Positions 9,304 through 16,817 of a stretch of 64,000 nucleotides of DNA are shown one piece after another (position 1 is the first letter of the stretch; every line of letters begins with the position of its first letter). The position numbers and the translations under genes were made by a program. The stretch is from Pandoraea nosoerga (GTDB taxonomy: Bacteria > Pseudomonadota > Gammaproteobacteria > Burkholderiales > Burkholderiaceae), in the NCBI RefSeq assembly GCF_902459585.1, contig NZ_CABPSC010000008.1, forward strand, positions 62,001 through 126,000, read 5' to 3'. Under the pieces are notes generated by a model. That model was not told the DNA's origin, ran no database searches, and saw only the letters and a list, made by a program, of their open reading frames with translations.

Positions 9304-10101
9304 TCAGAATAGGCCGCCAAACACCTCGGCCTCCCAATTCATGATGACCAGCTCTTTACTGGTCTGAGGCGTGCCGCGTGCGTTGGCAACCGAGTACCGG
9401 ATGTCCAGTTCCGCGATCTGGAGTCCCGCGAAGGCTTCCCGGATGTCGGGATGATCGTTGATGGATAACATCACCTTGCCCCTACACTCCCGCATGATCG
9501 CAGCCATGCGCTCATACTCACTAAACTCAAACGGCACGCCGTACCCCTCCGTCTGCCAATAGGGAGGGTCAAGATAGAAGAACGTATGCGCGCGATCATA
9601 GCGGCGCATGCAGTCGTGCCACGACAGGTTTTCGACGGTGGTGCCAGCGAGGCGCAGGTGGGCCGCCGAAAGCTGTTCTTCAATGCGCAGAAGATTGACC
9701 GTCGGAGCAGTCGTCGCGGTGCCAAATGTCTGCCCGTCGATCTTTCCACCGAACGCGTGGTGTTGCAGGTAGTAGAAGCGCGCCGCGCGCTGTATGTCTG
9801 TCAGCGTCGCCGGCGACGTCATCTTTTGCCATTCAAATACCTGTCGACTGGAAATCGCCCATTTGAACTGGCGGACAAACTCTTCGAGGTGGTGTTGCAC
9901 AACCCGGTATAGGTTCACCAGCTCACCGTTGATATCGTTGATTACCTCGACGTGAGCGGGAATCGGGCGCAAAAAATAGAGGGCTGCCCCGCCACAAAAC
10001 ACTTCCACGTAGCACTCATGCGGCGGAAAGAGCGGTAGCAGCTTGTCCGCGAGACGGCGTTTGCCGCCGAGCCACGGGATGATGGGTGTTGCGATGTGCA
10101 T
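9304..10101 (-). CDS. D12-class N6-adenine DNA methyltransferase (phage-type Dam)
   Basis: A 265-residue Dam/D12-class methyltransferase that would methylate adenine N6 using S-adenosylmethionine. The SAM-binding region includes PWLGGKRRL (about 9-17) and VEVFCGGAA (32-40). The catalytic motif is DPPYW at 178-182, and the usual DIN motif is at 56-58. The length is normal and the frame intact, so it may still be active although the prophage is defective. No partner restriction endonuclease is adjacent. It is the last gene of the leftward block and is followed by a terminator at 9165-9189. The recognition sequence cannot be read from the protein. Confidence 0.88.
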   Translation of the reverse strand: MHIATPIIPWLGGKRRLADKLLPLFPPHECYVEVFCGGAALYFLRPIPAHVEVINDINGELVNLYRVVQHHLEEFVRQFKWAISSRQVFEWQKMTSPATLTDIQRAARFYYLQHHAFGGKIDGQTFGTATTAPTVNLLRIEEQLSAAHLRLAGTTVENLSWHDCMRRYDRAHTFFYLDPPYWQTEGYGVPFEFSEYERMAAIMRECRGKVMLSINDHPDIREAFAGLQIAELDIRYSVANARGTPQTSKELVIMNWEAEVFGGLF

Positions 10102-10189
10102 TTATCGTGCGTCATATGTGATAGGCTTACGCCGCCTCTGCAGGGGTACGCGGCCTTGCCTAACTTGCAGGACTCTTCTGCGAGGGCGG

Positions 10190-10221
10190 GACGCGGCCGG
10201 TGTTAGCGCACCGACCGCGTC
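10190..10221. repeat. Long inverted repeat between prophage genes
   Basis: Thirteen-base arms (GACGCGGCCGGTG and its near-complement, one mismatch) flank a 6-nt loop. A pyrimidine-rich run follows on the plus strand, so it could terminate rightward transcription or act as an RNA structure between the membrane-protein and methyltransferase genes. Confidence 0.55.
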
Positions 10222-10244
10222 GCCGCGTCTTTTCTTCTAAATTA

Positions 10245-10922
10245 CTATGCGGCCGAAACCCGTCGCTTGAACGGGTTGTATGTGGCGCATACAGGAATCT
10301 GCCAAGCCGGGCCCCACGGCGTTTCGCGCCAAGCGTTCCCCAACCAGTAGTTCCAAGCTTTCCAGCCAATCTTCGCTTCGCCGAGGGGCCCGTGATAGTA
10401 CAAATTCACGCCGTTGCCCACAGCAAAGAACAGCACCAGGTCATCCCGCTCGATGTTGGCCAGGACGCGCCAACCTCGCGCGTCAAAGGTCAGACCGAAG
10501 AGCCAGTAGTCCAGTCCATATGCCGGGTTGCGTAGCAGCCAGAGCACGCGAGCCAAATAGCGCATTCGCGGCGTCTCTCCCCACTCGGTCGGAAAATAAC
10601 CGTCCCTCCACCCCGCATCGATCGATGCGTCAAACGTCTGGAACCAGCGCAGCCAACTCGGCAGGTTGCCGTCGTCATCGGCGAGCAGCACTGCCCACCA
10701 GTTCACGCACAGCACGGCAAAGACGACGACAGCCCAGGTCGCAACGACATAGGCGGGATACCCGATGACCGCGATGATCACGAACAGGCGGCGAGGAATG
10801 GAGTCGGGCGGCGAGCTGGCCGTAAGACAGCGATCGAGCAAGGAGATCGCAACGGCAATGATCGTGCATTTCGCAGCAAGCACAATGGCGGCACATAGAA
10901 CGGAAAGGACGATGGCGATCAT
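10245..10922 (-). CDS. Prophage membrane-associated protein of unknown function
   Basis: A 225-residue protein with two strongly hydrophobic N-terminal segments (about residues 2-28 and 45-80). A Trp/Tyr-rich soluble part follows (WLRWFQTFDAS, GYFPTEWGETPRMRYLAR, YGLDYWLFG). This looks like the tail-end hypothetical proteins found in Mu-like and other phages of Burkholderiales, but I do not recognise a function. Its start overlaps the stop of the preceding tail-fibre-assembly-like gene by 4 nt (ATGA), which implies translational coupling within the leftward prophage operon. Confidence 0.7.
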   Translation of the reverse strand: MIAIVLSVLCAAIVLAAKCTIIAVAISLLDRCLTASSPPDSIPRRLFVIIAVIGYPAYVVATWAVVVFAVLCVNWWAVLLADDDGNLPSWLRWFQTFDASIDAGWRDGYFPTEWGETPRMRYLARVLWLLRNPAYGLDYWLFGLTFDARGWRVLANIERDDLVLFFAVGNGVNLYYHGPLGEAKIGWKAWNYWLGNAWRETPWGPAWQIPVCATYNPFKRRVSAA

Positions 10923-11299
10923 TGCCCTTCCTCAAGCGTTCCGGCAACTTCAATGTGCACCTCGGGAGCCGTTTCTGTCAGCCAAGAAGGAATGGGGCCA
11001 CCGCCATAATAGGTGACGCTGTCACCGTCAACTTCCACTGTGGTGCCAAGCTGGTATTCACGACCGCTCTCGGCGACATAGAGCTTCTTGGTGCGATGGT
11101 CTTCCACGACCGACCACGCCGCTCCATCCCACATCTGCACCTTGCCACCTTCGACGGCTGGCGGTTGCACTTCGACCGCGCCGTAGGGCACGTTGAATTC
11201 GCCTGGCGACAGGTACAGCTCGTGCGCGATGGCCGGATACAGAAAGAACCCATGCTCGTCGGTCTGATAGCCGGCAATGTGCTTGTGCTGGTTCTCCAT
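10919..11299 (-). CDS. Tail-fibre-assembly-like phage protein
   Basis: A 126-residue protein. Its middle has the pattern of phage tail-fibre assembly proteins: VPYGAVEVQPPAVEGGKVQMWDGAAW, then a basic stretch HRTKKLYVAESGREYQLG. Such proteins normally sit beside a tail-fibre gene, but none is here. The upstream neighbour, only 2 nt away, is a DUF2190-like head protein, so a deletion has probably removed the tail genes between them. It couples to the next gene by a 4-nt overlap. The family call rests on sequence style and context. Confidence 0.6.
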   Translation of the reverse strand: MENQHKHIAGYQTDEHGFFLYPAIAHELYLSPGEFNVPYGAVEVQPPAVEGGKVQMWDGAAWSVVEDHRTKKLYVAESGREYQLGTTVEVDGDSVTYYGGGPIPSWLTETAPEVHIEVAGTLEEGQ

Positions 11300-11301
11300 G
11301 C

Positions 11302-11634
11302 TCAGATGCTCCGCACGATTCGAATGAGGTCGCCAGCGGCGGCGGCACTGTCCCAGGCGTAGCCGTTGGAAGTACCGGCGGCCTTCGTTACGGCGCGACC
11401 GCTTGCGTCCGACTCGACCTCCGCGCCGGCGGCGATCGCGCCGCCCGCCTCAACGAGGATTGCGCCGAGGATGTTGGCGGGCGCCACGCCGCCAGCTTCG
11501 GTGTCAGCCTCGACGACACCCAGTGCTTTGGCTCCAGCCGCGCATACGGTGCCGTCGAAGGCGACGAAACGGCGACGGATCAAATCCGTCGCGGCGATGA
11601 CCGACGTGGTCAGTACAACCTGCTGCGTTTTCAT
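11302..11634 (-). CDS. DUF2190-like capsid cement / head-decoration protein
   Basis: A 110-residue protein rich in Ala and Gly (VVEADTEAGGVAPANILGAILVEAGGAIAAGAEV). This beta-rich style is typical of DUF2190 phage proteins, which decorate and stabilise heads and are usually encoded beside the major capsid gene. Here it lies one gene away from the capsid fragment, which fits. It overlaps the end of the preceding gene by 4 nt. Whether it is expressed in the defective prophage is unknown. Confidence 0.7.
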   Translation of the reverse strand: MKTQQVVLTTSVIAATDLIRRRFVAFDGTVCAAGAKALGVVEADTEAGGVAPANILGAILVEAGGAIAAGAEVESDASGRAVTKAAGTSNGYAWDSAAAAGDLIRIVRSI

Positions 11635-11987
11635 TGCTTACCTCCGGTCGACGAACTGTCCTTCTTGGCCGCCTCGGTCGCGGCCTTGTCGGCAGCGGCT
11701 TTTTCTTCGGCAGCTTTCTTTGCTGCAGCGTTCTCGGCCTCGGCTTTCTCTGCTGCAGCCTTCTCGGCCACCTCCTTTTCAGCCTGGGCCTTCTCAGCGG
11801 CGGCCTTTTCTGCCGCAGCTTTCTTTACTGCATCGCCCTGGCTCGCAACCGGCTCGAGATAGCGGCGGAGCTTGTCTGCTGCCGCATCGTCGAGCACGAC
11901 TTCGGCGCCTTCGGGGACACGTTGGCCGTCGTGATGCAGATCGATGCCACGCACACGATAGGTTCGGGTGTTCATGGGCGACCTCAT
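11631..11987 (-). CDS. Small prophage head-region protein with Ala/Lys/Glu-rich tail
   Basis: 118 residues if started at 11987 (ATGA overlap with the capsid fragment), or 114 from the ATG at 11975, which has AGGTC upstream. The first 45 residues form a small conserved-looking domain (TYRVRGIDLHHDGQRVPEG). The rest is a helical low-complexity run built from EKAAAEKA-type heptad-like units, probably a long charged helix or coiled coil, ending SSSTGGKQ. Proteins of this kind lie between capsid and decoration genes in Mu-like phages. The function is unknown. Confidence 0.65.
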   Translation of the reverse strand: MRSPMNTRTYRVRGIDLHHDGQRVPEGAEVVLDDAAADKLRRYLEPVASQGDAVKKAAAEKAAAEKAQAEKEVAEKAAAEKAEAENAAAKKAAEEKAAADKAATEAAKKDSSSTGGKQ

Positions 11988-12412
11988 GCGTTCGTGTCTG
12001 CGATCAGATAGCCGGCATCAGCGCCGACCACCACGGGCTTGTAGACGTCGGTGTGGCGTACGAAGCGAACCTTGCCGCCCTCGGCGTCGTACTTGTCCGT
12101 CTCAGGCATGCCCTTCTTGCGCAGGGTGTAGCCGAAGGACGGCTCTTCGTAGTCGGCCGATCGATCGGCACCCGGCTTGGCCACGTAGGCGAGGATCATG
12201 TTGTCGCCCCACACGTCCCCCGTCGCACCGTCGCCGGCGAGTGCCTCGCCGATGAAGATGTCGTTGATGCCGAAGAGCATACGAAGATGCTCCAGCGTGA
12301 CGAGCTTGCGTTCGTTGCTGCCCAGAGCGGCCTGCAGCTTTTCGTGGAACTTCAGCGACTGGTAGACCGAGGCGCCCATCGCGTATTTCACGAACGTCTG
12401 GCCAGCAGTAAC
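11984..12412 (-). pseudogene. C-terminal fragment of a Mu-like major capsid protein
   Basis: The open frame runs from just after an in-frame TGA (12413-12415) to 11984, about 142 codons. It contains AMGASVYQSLKFHEKLQAA, a central LVTLEHLRMLFGINDIFIGEAL and a C-terminal VVVGADAGYLIADTNA, consistent with the distal part of a phage major capsid protein. A GTG at 12391 could start translation, but a complete capsid protein is about 300 residues, so more than half is missing. The cut point is next to the divergently oriented DUF3164 fragment and marks a recombination or inversion junction. Confidence 0.65.
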
Positions 12413-12442
12413 TCAACGCAATCAGAGAGCAAGGAGCACTAG

Positions 12443-12910
12443 ATGAGCGAAACGATTCCGGCCGGGTACTGGCGTGACGGGGAAGGACGGCTGATCCCCG
12501 AGAACATGGTCAAGCCGATCGACAAGGCAAGAGATGCATTGGTCCGTGAGCTGGTTGAGCGCGCCAAGTCGGCATCAACAATCTTGGCCGATTTCAAGGC
12601 GAAAGCCTTCGGTGACATCGGTGCGTTTGTCGAGATGTCGGGCGAGCAATACGGCGTGAAGCTCGGTGGTGTGAAGGGCAACGTCACGCTGCTGTCGTTC
12701 GATGGCCGTTTCAAGATCGTCCGACAGATCCAGGAGCATTTGGTGTTCGACGAACGCCTGCAGGCGGCAAAGCAGTTGATTGACGAGTGCATTCAGACCT
12801 GGACCGAAGGCAGCCATTGGCCCTGGAGTGAGCTCGATGAGCCAACCTGCCGATCGCCAACGCCTCATCCGCCTGATTCACGTCGCCAAGCGCGACCTGT
12901 CGATGGATGA
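12443..12910 (+). pseudogene. DUF3164 family Mu-like phage protein, 3' part deleted
   Basis: The frame starts at ATG 12443 with AAGGAG upstream. The first about 125 residues match the style of DUF3164 proteins of Mu-like phages (SETIPAGYWRDGEGRLIPE, GNVTLLSFDGRFKIVRQIQEH, AKQLIDECIQTWTEGS). DUF3164 proteins are about 200 residues. Here the conserved part ends abruptly at TEGS and the frame runs on through unrelated sequence into gemA, stopping at 12910. I read this as an internal deletion joining the middle of the gene to the gemA leader. The function of the intact family is unknown. Confidence 0.65.
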
Positions 12911-13415
12911 CGACACTTATCGCGGGATCCTGCGACGTATTGGAAAGCGCGGTTCCAGCGCGGAGTTGAGCGTTCCAGACCTGGAGCGCGTGTTGGAGCA
13001 CATGAAGCGCTGCGGCTTTAAGGTGCGTTCCAAAGCGAAGCCGTCCCGTGCGTTGGCACAAGACCGGCAGAGCAAGAAAATCCGGGCGCTTTGGTTGTTT
13101 CTACACGAGCTTCAGGCGGTAAAGAATCCGTCTGAGGAAGCCTTGGCGGCCTACGTTAAGCGCATCGCAGGCGTCGACGCACTTCAGTGGATCGATGGCG
13201 AGCAGGCGGAGCGCTTAATCGAGACCATGAAACGCTGGGCGATGCGGTTCCTGCCGCAAGCTGTAAGGAACATGGTGCCGCTGGTTGGCGAAATTACCGA
13301 TGTGGAGCGTGCGCAGTTGGATATGGCGCTCAGCCATGCGTTCACGGCGGGCACATTCGACCCGATGCATGCCGCATGGGATCGTTTGAACGACATTTTG
13401 ACTCGAGGGAGATAG
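12837..13415 (+). CDS. gemA: GemA-like regulatory protein (DUF1018)
   Basis: A 192-residue protein from ATG 12837. This start was chosen because GGAG lies 8 nt before it and because the family start resembles MSQPADRQRLIRLIHVAKRDL. The conserved N-terminal block (MDDDTYRGILRRIGKRGSSAEL) is typical of Mu GemA, a middle-gene product linked to modulation of host gene expression and DNA topology. It lies inside the tail of the broken DUF3164 frame and directly before the Mor-like activator, as in Mu-like phages. The frame is intact. Confidence 0.8.
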   Translation: MSQPADRQRLIRLIHVAKRDLSMDDDTYRGILRRIGKRGSSAELSVPDLERVLEHMKRCGFKVRSKAKPSRALAQDRQSKKIRALWLFLHELQAVKNPSEEALAAYVKRIAGVDALQWIDGEQAERLIETMKRWAMRFLPQAVRNMVPLVGEITDVERAQLDMALSHAFTAGTFDPMHAAWDRLNDILTRGR

Positions 13416-13417
13416 AC

Positions 13418-13801
13418 ATGGCCGAGGGTGCTTTCCACGACAGCCGCCTGAAAGGCGATTTCAAGAGCAAGGGGCCGGAGCTACTGGTTGACCTGGCCGA
13501 ACAGTGCGTTCTCGTGCTACTGGAGAGCGCGGGTCTCGATGCCGATAAGGCAACACAGGTCGGGAGGGAGATTGCGGACCGTATGGCCGCGCATTGGGGC
13601 GGGCAGAATATCTACTTCCCGATGGGGCTATCGTACAAACTGTCACAGCGTGATCGCCAGATTTACGACGATTTCAACGGCGCAAATCACAGTGAGCTGG
13701 CCCGCAAGTACGGCGTCTCTCTCCAGTGGATATACAAGATCGTCAAAACGGTCCGCCAGGAGGAGATGGCCCGGCGCCAAGGAGACATGTTCGCTGAGTA
13801 A
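13418..13801 (+). CDS. Mor/C-family transcription activator
   Basis: A 127-residue protein starting 3 bp after the gemA stop with GAGGGAGA upstream. The Mor/C family of Mu phages activates middle or late promoters as a dimer. The N-terminal dimerisation region is about residues 15-60 (LLVDLAEQCVLVLLESAGL). The beta-strand motif (QNIYFPMGLSYKLSQRDRQIYDDF) and a C-terminal helix-turn-helix (NHSELARKYGVSLQWIYKIVK) follow. Its natural targets, the late operons, are now inverted and truncated. A rho-independent terminator follows at once. Confidence 0.87.
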   Translation: MAEGAFHDSRLKGDFKSKGPELLVDLAEQCVLVLLESAGLDADKATQVGREIADRMAAHWGGQNIYFPMGLSYKLSQRDRQIYDDFNGANHSELARKYGVSLQWIYKIVKTVRQEEMARRQGDMFAE

Positions 13802-13803
13802 GA

Positions 13804-13833
13804 AACGGGCCAATCGCGGCCCGTTCGTATTTT
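13804..13833 (+). terminator. Rho-independent terminator after the Mor-like gene
   Basis: The arms AACGGGCC and GGCCCGTT (13804-13811 and 13818-13825) pair around a 6-nt loop and are followed by CGTATTTT. It begins 2 nt past the stop codon. The sequence from here to 14020 shows no gene. Confidence 0.85.
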
Positions 13834-14020
13834 CACCCGTTGCAAGTCATTTTTTGTGGGGCCGTCCGGGTTCTTCCCATATCATCCCGGTTAGTCCCAT
13901 TTATCTTTCGTCCCCCGGTCAAATATCTCAACGTCTCTCAGGCGTCGCATTGTTTCGCACGGCGGACGTTGGCTGCGGCGCCGCCGGTGGGCGGTGCGGG
14001 CGGCGCGAATGACCGCCGCG

Positions 14021-15250
14021 TCAGGTGGCCTCGCGATCGAGAAACATGCCTTGCAGATCGTTGAGGAAGCGCTGTCCGAGCTCGGTCGGGGCGATACGCT
14101 GCGGATCGTCCGCGAGCAGCCCCTTCCTGACGGCCTCGTCCAGTGCCTTCGCGATGCGCGCGACCGGCAGTCCGGTGCGCTCGCCAAACAGCTCGGTTTT
14201 CACGCCCTCGGTGAGCCGCAGCGCGTTGAGCATGAATTCAAACGGCAGGTCGCGTGCATCGACCTCGCGCGTCTCCTGAATCGCATTGCCGGCCGCCGCG
14301 GCCTCCATGAAGCGTTGCGGATGCTTGTGACGAATCTGTCGCAGCACACGGTGCGGAAACGAAATCTTGCTGTGCGCGCCGGCGCCGATGCCCAGATAGT
14401 CGCCGAACTCCCAGTAGTTCACGTTGTGCTTCGCGCGTCGATGCGGCTTCGCGTATGCGGACACCTCGTAGTGCCCGTAGCCTGCCGCCGCGGTGCGCTC
14501 GGCGATCCAGTCCTGCATGTCCGCCGCGGCGTCCTCGTCGGGCACCGCCGGCGGATACTTGTGGAACTGCGTGTTGGGCTCGAGCGTGAGGTGATACAGC
14601 GACAGATGCGGCGGCGCGAACGAGATCGCCGTCTCCACATCCTGCTGACACTGCGCCAGCGTCTGGTTCGGCAGCGCGAACATCAGGTCGAGATTGAAGT
14701 TGTCGAAGTTCGCCTGCGCGATCTCGATGGCGTGACGCGCTTCGTCGCCATCATGAATGCGTCCGAGCGCCTTCAGATGCTCGCTGTTGAAGCTCTGGAT
14801 GCCGATCGAGAGTCGATTGACACCACTCGCGCGGAAGCTGCGGAACTTGTCGGCCTCGAACGTGCCGGGGTTCGCCTCCATGGTGATTTCGGCGTCGGCG
14901 TCGAGCGGGAGCAGGGCGCGCAGGTCCGAGAGCAGGCGATCGAGCCCGGCCGCCGAGAGCAGGCTCGGCGTGCCGCCACCGATGAAGACGGTATGCACGG
15001 GGCGGCCCCACACCAGCGGCAGCGCCTGCTCGAGATCCTGCCGCAATGCGTCGAGATAGGCCTGTTCGGGAAACGCCTGCGCGCCGCCCTCGCCACGCCA
15101 CTCATGCGAATTGAAATCGCAGTACGGACACTTGCGCACGCACCACGGGAAGTGCACATACAGCGACATCGGCGGCAGCGCCGGCAGACTGATCTTGCCG
15201 GGCCGCAGGAAGTTCTGTACGGGCGACGGGGACTGGCTCGAACCGCTCAT
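14021..15250 (-). CDS. hemW: Radical SAM heme chaperone HemW
   Basis: A 409-residue radical SAM protein of the HemW (formerly YggW or HemN-like) family, a cytosolic heme chaperone that uses a [4Fe-4S] cluster and S-adenosylmethionine. The CxxxCxxC motif is Cys37, Cys41, Cys44 (CVRKCPYC), which lacks the extra HemN cysteine. The GGGTPSLL motif for SAM binding follows around residue 92. The C-terminal HemN-type domain is present. ATG 15250 was taken as the start (MSGSSQSP); the frame extends further upstream but overlaps rdgB. It is the last gene of rph-rdgB-hemW. Confidence 0.93.
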   Translation of the reverse strand: MSGSSQSPSPVQNFLRPGKISLPALPPMSLYVHFPWCVRKCPYCDFNSHEWRGEGGAQAFPEQAYLDALRQDLEQALPLVWGRPVHTVFIGGGTPSLLSAAGLDRLLSDLRALLPLDADAEITMEANPGTFEADKFRSFRASGVNRLSIGIQSFNSEHLKALGRIHDGDEARHAIEIAQANFDNFNLDLMFALPNQTLAQCQQDVETAISFAPPHLSLYHLTLEPNTQFHKYPPAVPDEDAAADMQDWIAERTAAAGYGHYEVSAYAKPHRRAKHNVNYWEFGDYLGIGAGAHSKISFPHRVLRQIRHKHPQRFMEAAAAGNAIQETREVDARDLPFEFMLNALRLTEGVKTELFGERTGLPVARIAKALDEAVRKGLLADDPQRIAPTELGQRFLNDLQGMFLDREAT

Positions 15251-15255
15251 CTCGC

Positions 15256-15873
15256 TCAGGCCTCCCGGCCCAGCTTTTCCAGCAGCACGCGCAATGCGCG
15301 TGCGCGATGGCTGTGCGCGTTCTTGACGGCAGGATCGAGCTCGGCGGCCGTCTGGTCGAGCGAGCGGATCAGGAAGTGTGGGTCGTAGCCGAAGCCGTGC
15401 GCGCCGCGCGGCGTGTCGACGATCTCGCCGTCCCAGCGTCCTTCGGCAATGATCGGCTGCGGATCGTCGGCATGGCGCACGAGTACGAGCGCCGCGAAGT
15501 AATACGCATTGCGATAGCCCGGCGTATCGGCATGCGGCGCGAGTTGCTCGATCAGATGGCGGTTGTTGGCGGCGTCCGACTTTTCGCGGCCGGCGCGCGC
15601 GGCATAGCGTGCGGAATAGACGCCCGGTGCGCCGCCGAGGACCGGCACGCACAGGCCGGAGTCGTCGGCCAGCGCCGGCAGGCCGGTCGCGGCGGCGGCA
15701 TGGCGCGCCTTCGCGAGTGCATTCTCGATGAAGGTCACATGCGGCTCTTCGGCCTCGGACACGCCGAGCATGCCCTGCGGGACCAGTTCGATGCCAAGCG
15801 GCTCGAACAGCGAGGCGAACTCGCGCAGCTTGCCCGGATTGTTCGAGGCCAGCACGATCTTTTGCAGGGCCAT
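15256..15873 (-). CDS. rdgB: Non-canonical purine NTP pyrophosphatase (RdgB/HAM1)
   Basis: A 205-residue house-cleaning enzyme that hydrolyses ITP, dITP and XTP to the monophosphates, preventing incorporation of deaminated purines. The N-terminal SNNPGK motif (10-15), FIENALAKARHA, DDSGLCV and the C-terminal GFGYDPHF are all visible, as is the SHRARALR motif. The length is normal. It starts 2 bp after the rph stop and ends 5 bp before the hemW start, so the three form an operon. Confidence 0.97.
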   Translation of the reverse strand: MALQKIVLASNNPGKLREFASLFEPLGIELVPQGMLGVSEAEEPHVTFIENALAKARHAAAATGLPALADDSGLCVPVLGGAPGVYSARYAARAGREKSDAANNRHLIEQLAPHADTPGYRNAYYFAALVLVRHADDPQPIIAEGRWDGEIVDTPRGAHGFGYDPHFLIRSLDQTAAELDPAVKNAHSHRARALRVLLEKLGREA

Positions 15874-15875
15874 CG

Positions 15876-16604
15876 TCAGACTCCCAGCGCGCGTTTTTGC
15901 GCGTCGATCAGTTGACGGATGCCGGCATGCGCGAGATCGAGCAGCACGTCGCTCTGCGCGCGCGTGAAGGGCGCGCCTTCGGCCGTGCCCTGAATTTCCA
16001 CGAACCCGCCTTCGCTGGTCATGATGACGTTCATGTCGGTGTCGCACGCCGAGTCCTCGGCGTAGTTCAGATCGAGCACCGGCTGGCCCTGGTACAGACC
16101 GACGGAGACGGCGGCGACGTGCGCGCGGATCGGCGATGCGTCGAGCTTGCCTTCGGCGAGCAGCTTCGAGACGGCGTCATGCGCGGCGACGAACGCGCCG
16201 GTGATCGAGGCGCAGCGGGTGCCGCCGTCCGCCTGGATCACGTCGCAGTCGATCTGGATCGTGCGCGGGCCGAACTTCTGCAGGTCGAACACGGCGCGCA
16301 GCGAACGGCCGATCAGGCGTTGAATTTCCTGCGTGCGGCCGCTTTGCTTGCCGCGCGCGGCCTCGCGATCGCCGCGCGTGTGCGTGGCCCGCGGCAGCAT
16401 GCCGTACTCGGCGGTAAGCCAGCCCTGGCCCGAGTCGCGCAAGAAGTTGGGCACCTTTTCTTCGACGCTCGCCGTGCAGATGACCTTGGTCTCGCCGCAT
16501 TCGATCAGCACGGAGCCCTCGGCGTAACGGGTGTAGTTGCGGGTGATGCGCACGGGGCGCAACGCGTCTTGCGCACGGCCGTCCGCGCGGGTGATTTGCG
16601 TCAT
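15876..16604 (-). CDS. rph: Ribonuclease PH
   Basis: A 242-residue phosphorolytic 3'-5' exoribonuclease that trims tRNA 3' ends. The family signatures are present, including the conserved [33 protein letters not shown] and [12 protein letters not shown]. The length matches full RNase PH, so the enzyme looks intact. It is the first gene of rph-rdgB-hemW, diverging from yicC. Confidence 0.97.
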   Translation of the reverse strand: MTQITRADGRAQDALRPVRITRNYTRYAEGSVLIECGETKVICTASVEEKVPNFLRDSGQGWLTAEYGMLPRATHTRGDREAARGKQSGRTQEIQRLIGRSLRAVFDLQKFGPRTIQIDCDVIQADGGTRCASITGAFVAAHDAVSKLLAEGKLDASPIRAHVAAVSVGLYQGQPVLDLNYAEDSACDTDMNVIMTSEGGFVEIQGTAEGAPFTRAQSDVLLDLAHAGIRQLIDAQKRALGV

Positions 16605-16724
16605 GAGTGAGTGTCCTGCGAGGGGAATGGATTCGGCAATACCCGAATGGTATCGCTAAATGCGCCCGGCTTGGCGGCATGGCCCGGCGCCGCGGGCGCT
16701 TCCCGGCGCGCCCGGGCCGGAAAA

Positions 16725-16733
16725 TGCGATAAT
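16725..16733 (+). promoter_or_regulatory. Extended -10 element for yicC-gmk
   Basis: TGCGATAAT matches an extended -10 box (TGnTATAAT with one change) about 85 bp upstream of the yicC start. No good -35 box is evident. Confidence 0.45.
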
Positions 16734-16817
16734 CGCGTTTCATCCATTGCATGCGAATCCGGTTACTGCTTCGTCCCGCTGGCAAACCGTCACGGGCCGG
16801 TGGTGCCGGTCACCCCG

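Larger units (their letters stand above)
9304..13833. mobile_element. Defective, rearranged Mu-like prophage remnant
   Basis: About 4.5 kb of Mu-like genes sits between two chromosomal genes, acyl-CoA synthetase and hemW. The minus strand carries late genes from the centre outwards: a truncated capsid protein, a small Ala/Lys-rich protein, a DUF2190 head-decoration-like protein, a tail-fibre-assembly-like protein, a membrane protein and a D12 methyltransferase. The plus strand carries middle genes: a DUF3164 fragment, GemA and a Mor/C activator. In intact Mu-like phages these blocks read in the same direction. Here they diverge from about 12413-12442, where the capsid gene is cut. Transposase, terminase, portal and tail genes are missing. 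The exact ends could not be located. Confidence 0.85.

Noticed and set aside
10043-10535. Small plus-strand frames inside the prophage
   Set aside because: They are antisense to the methyltransferase and membrane-protein genes, with no ribosome sites or domain.
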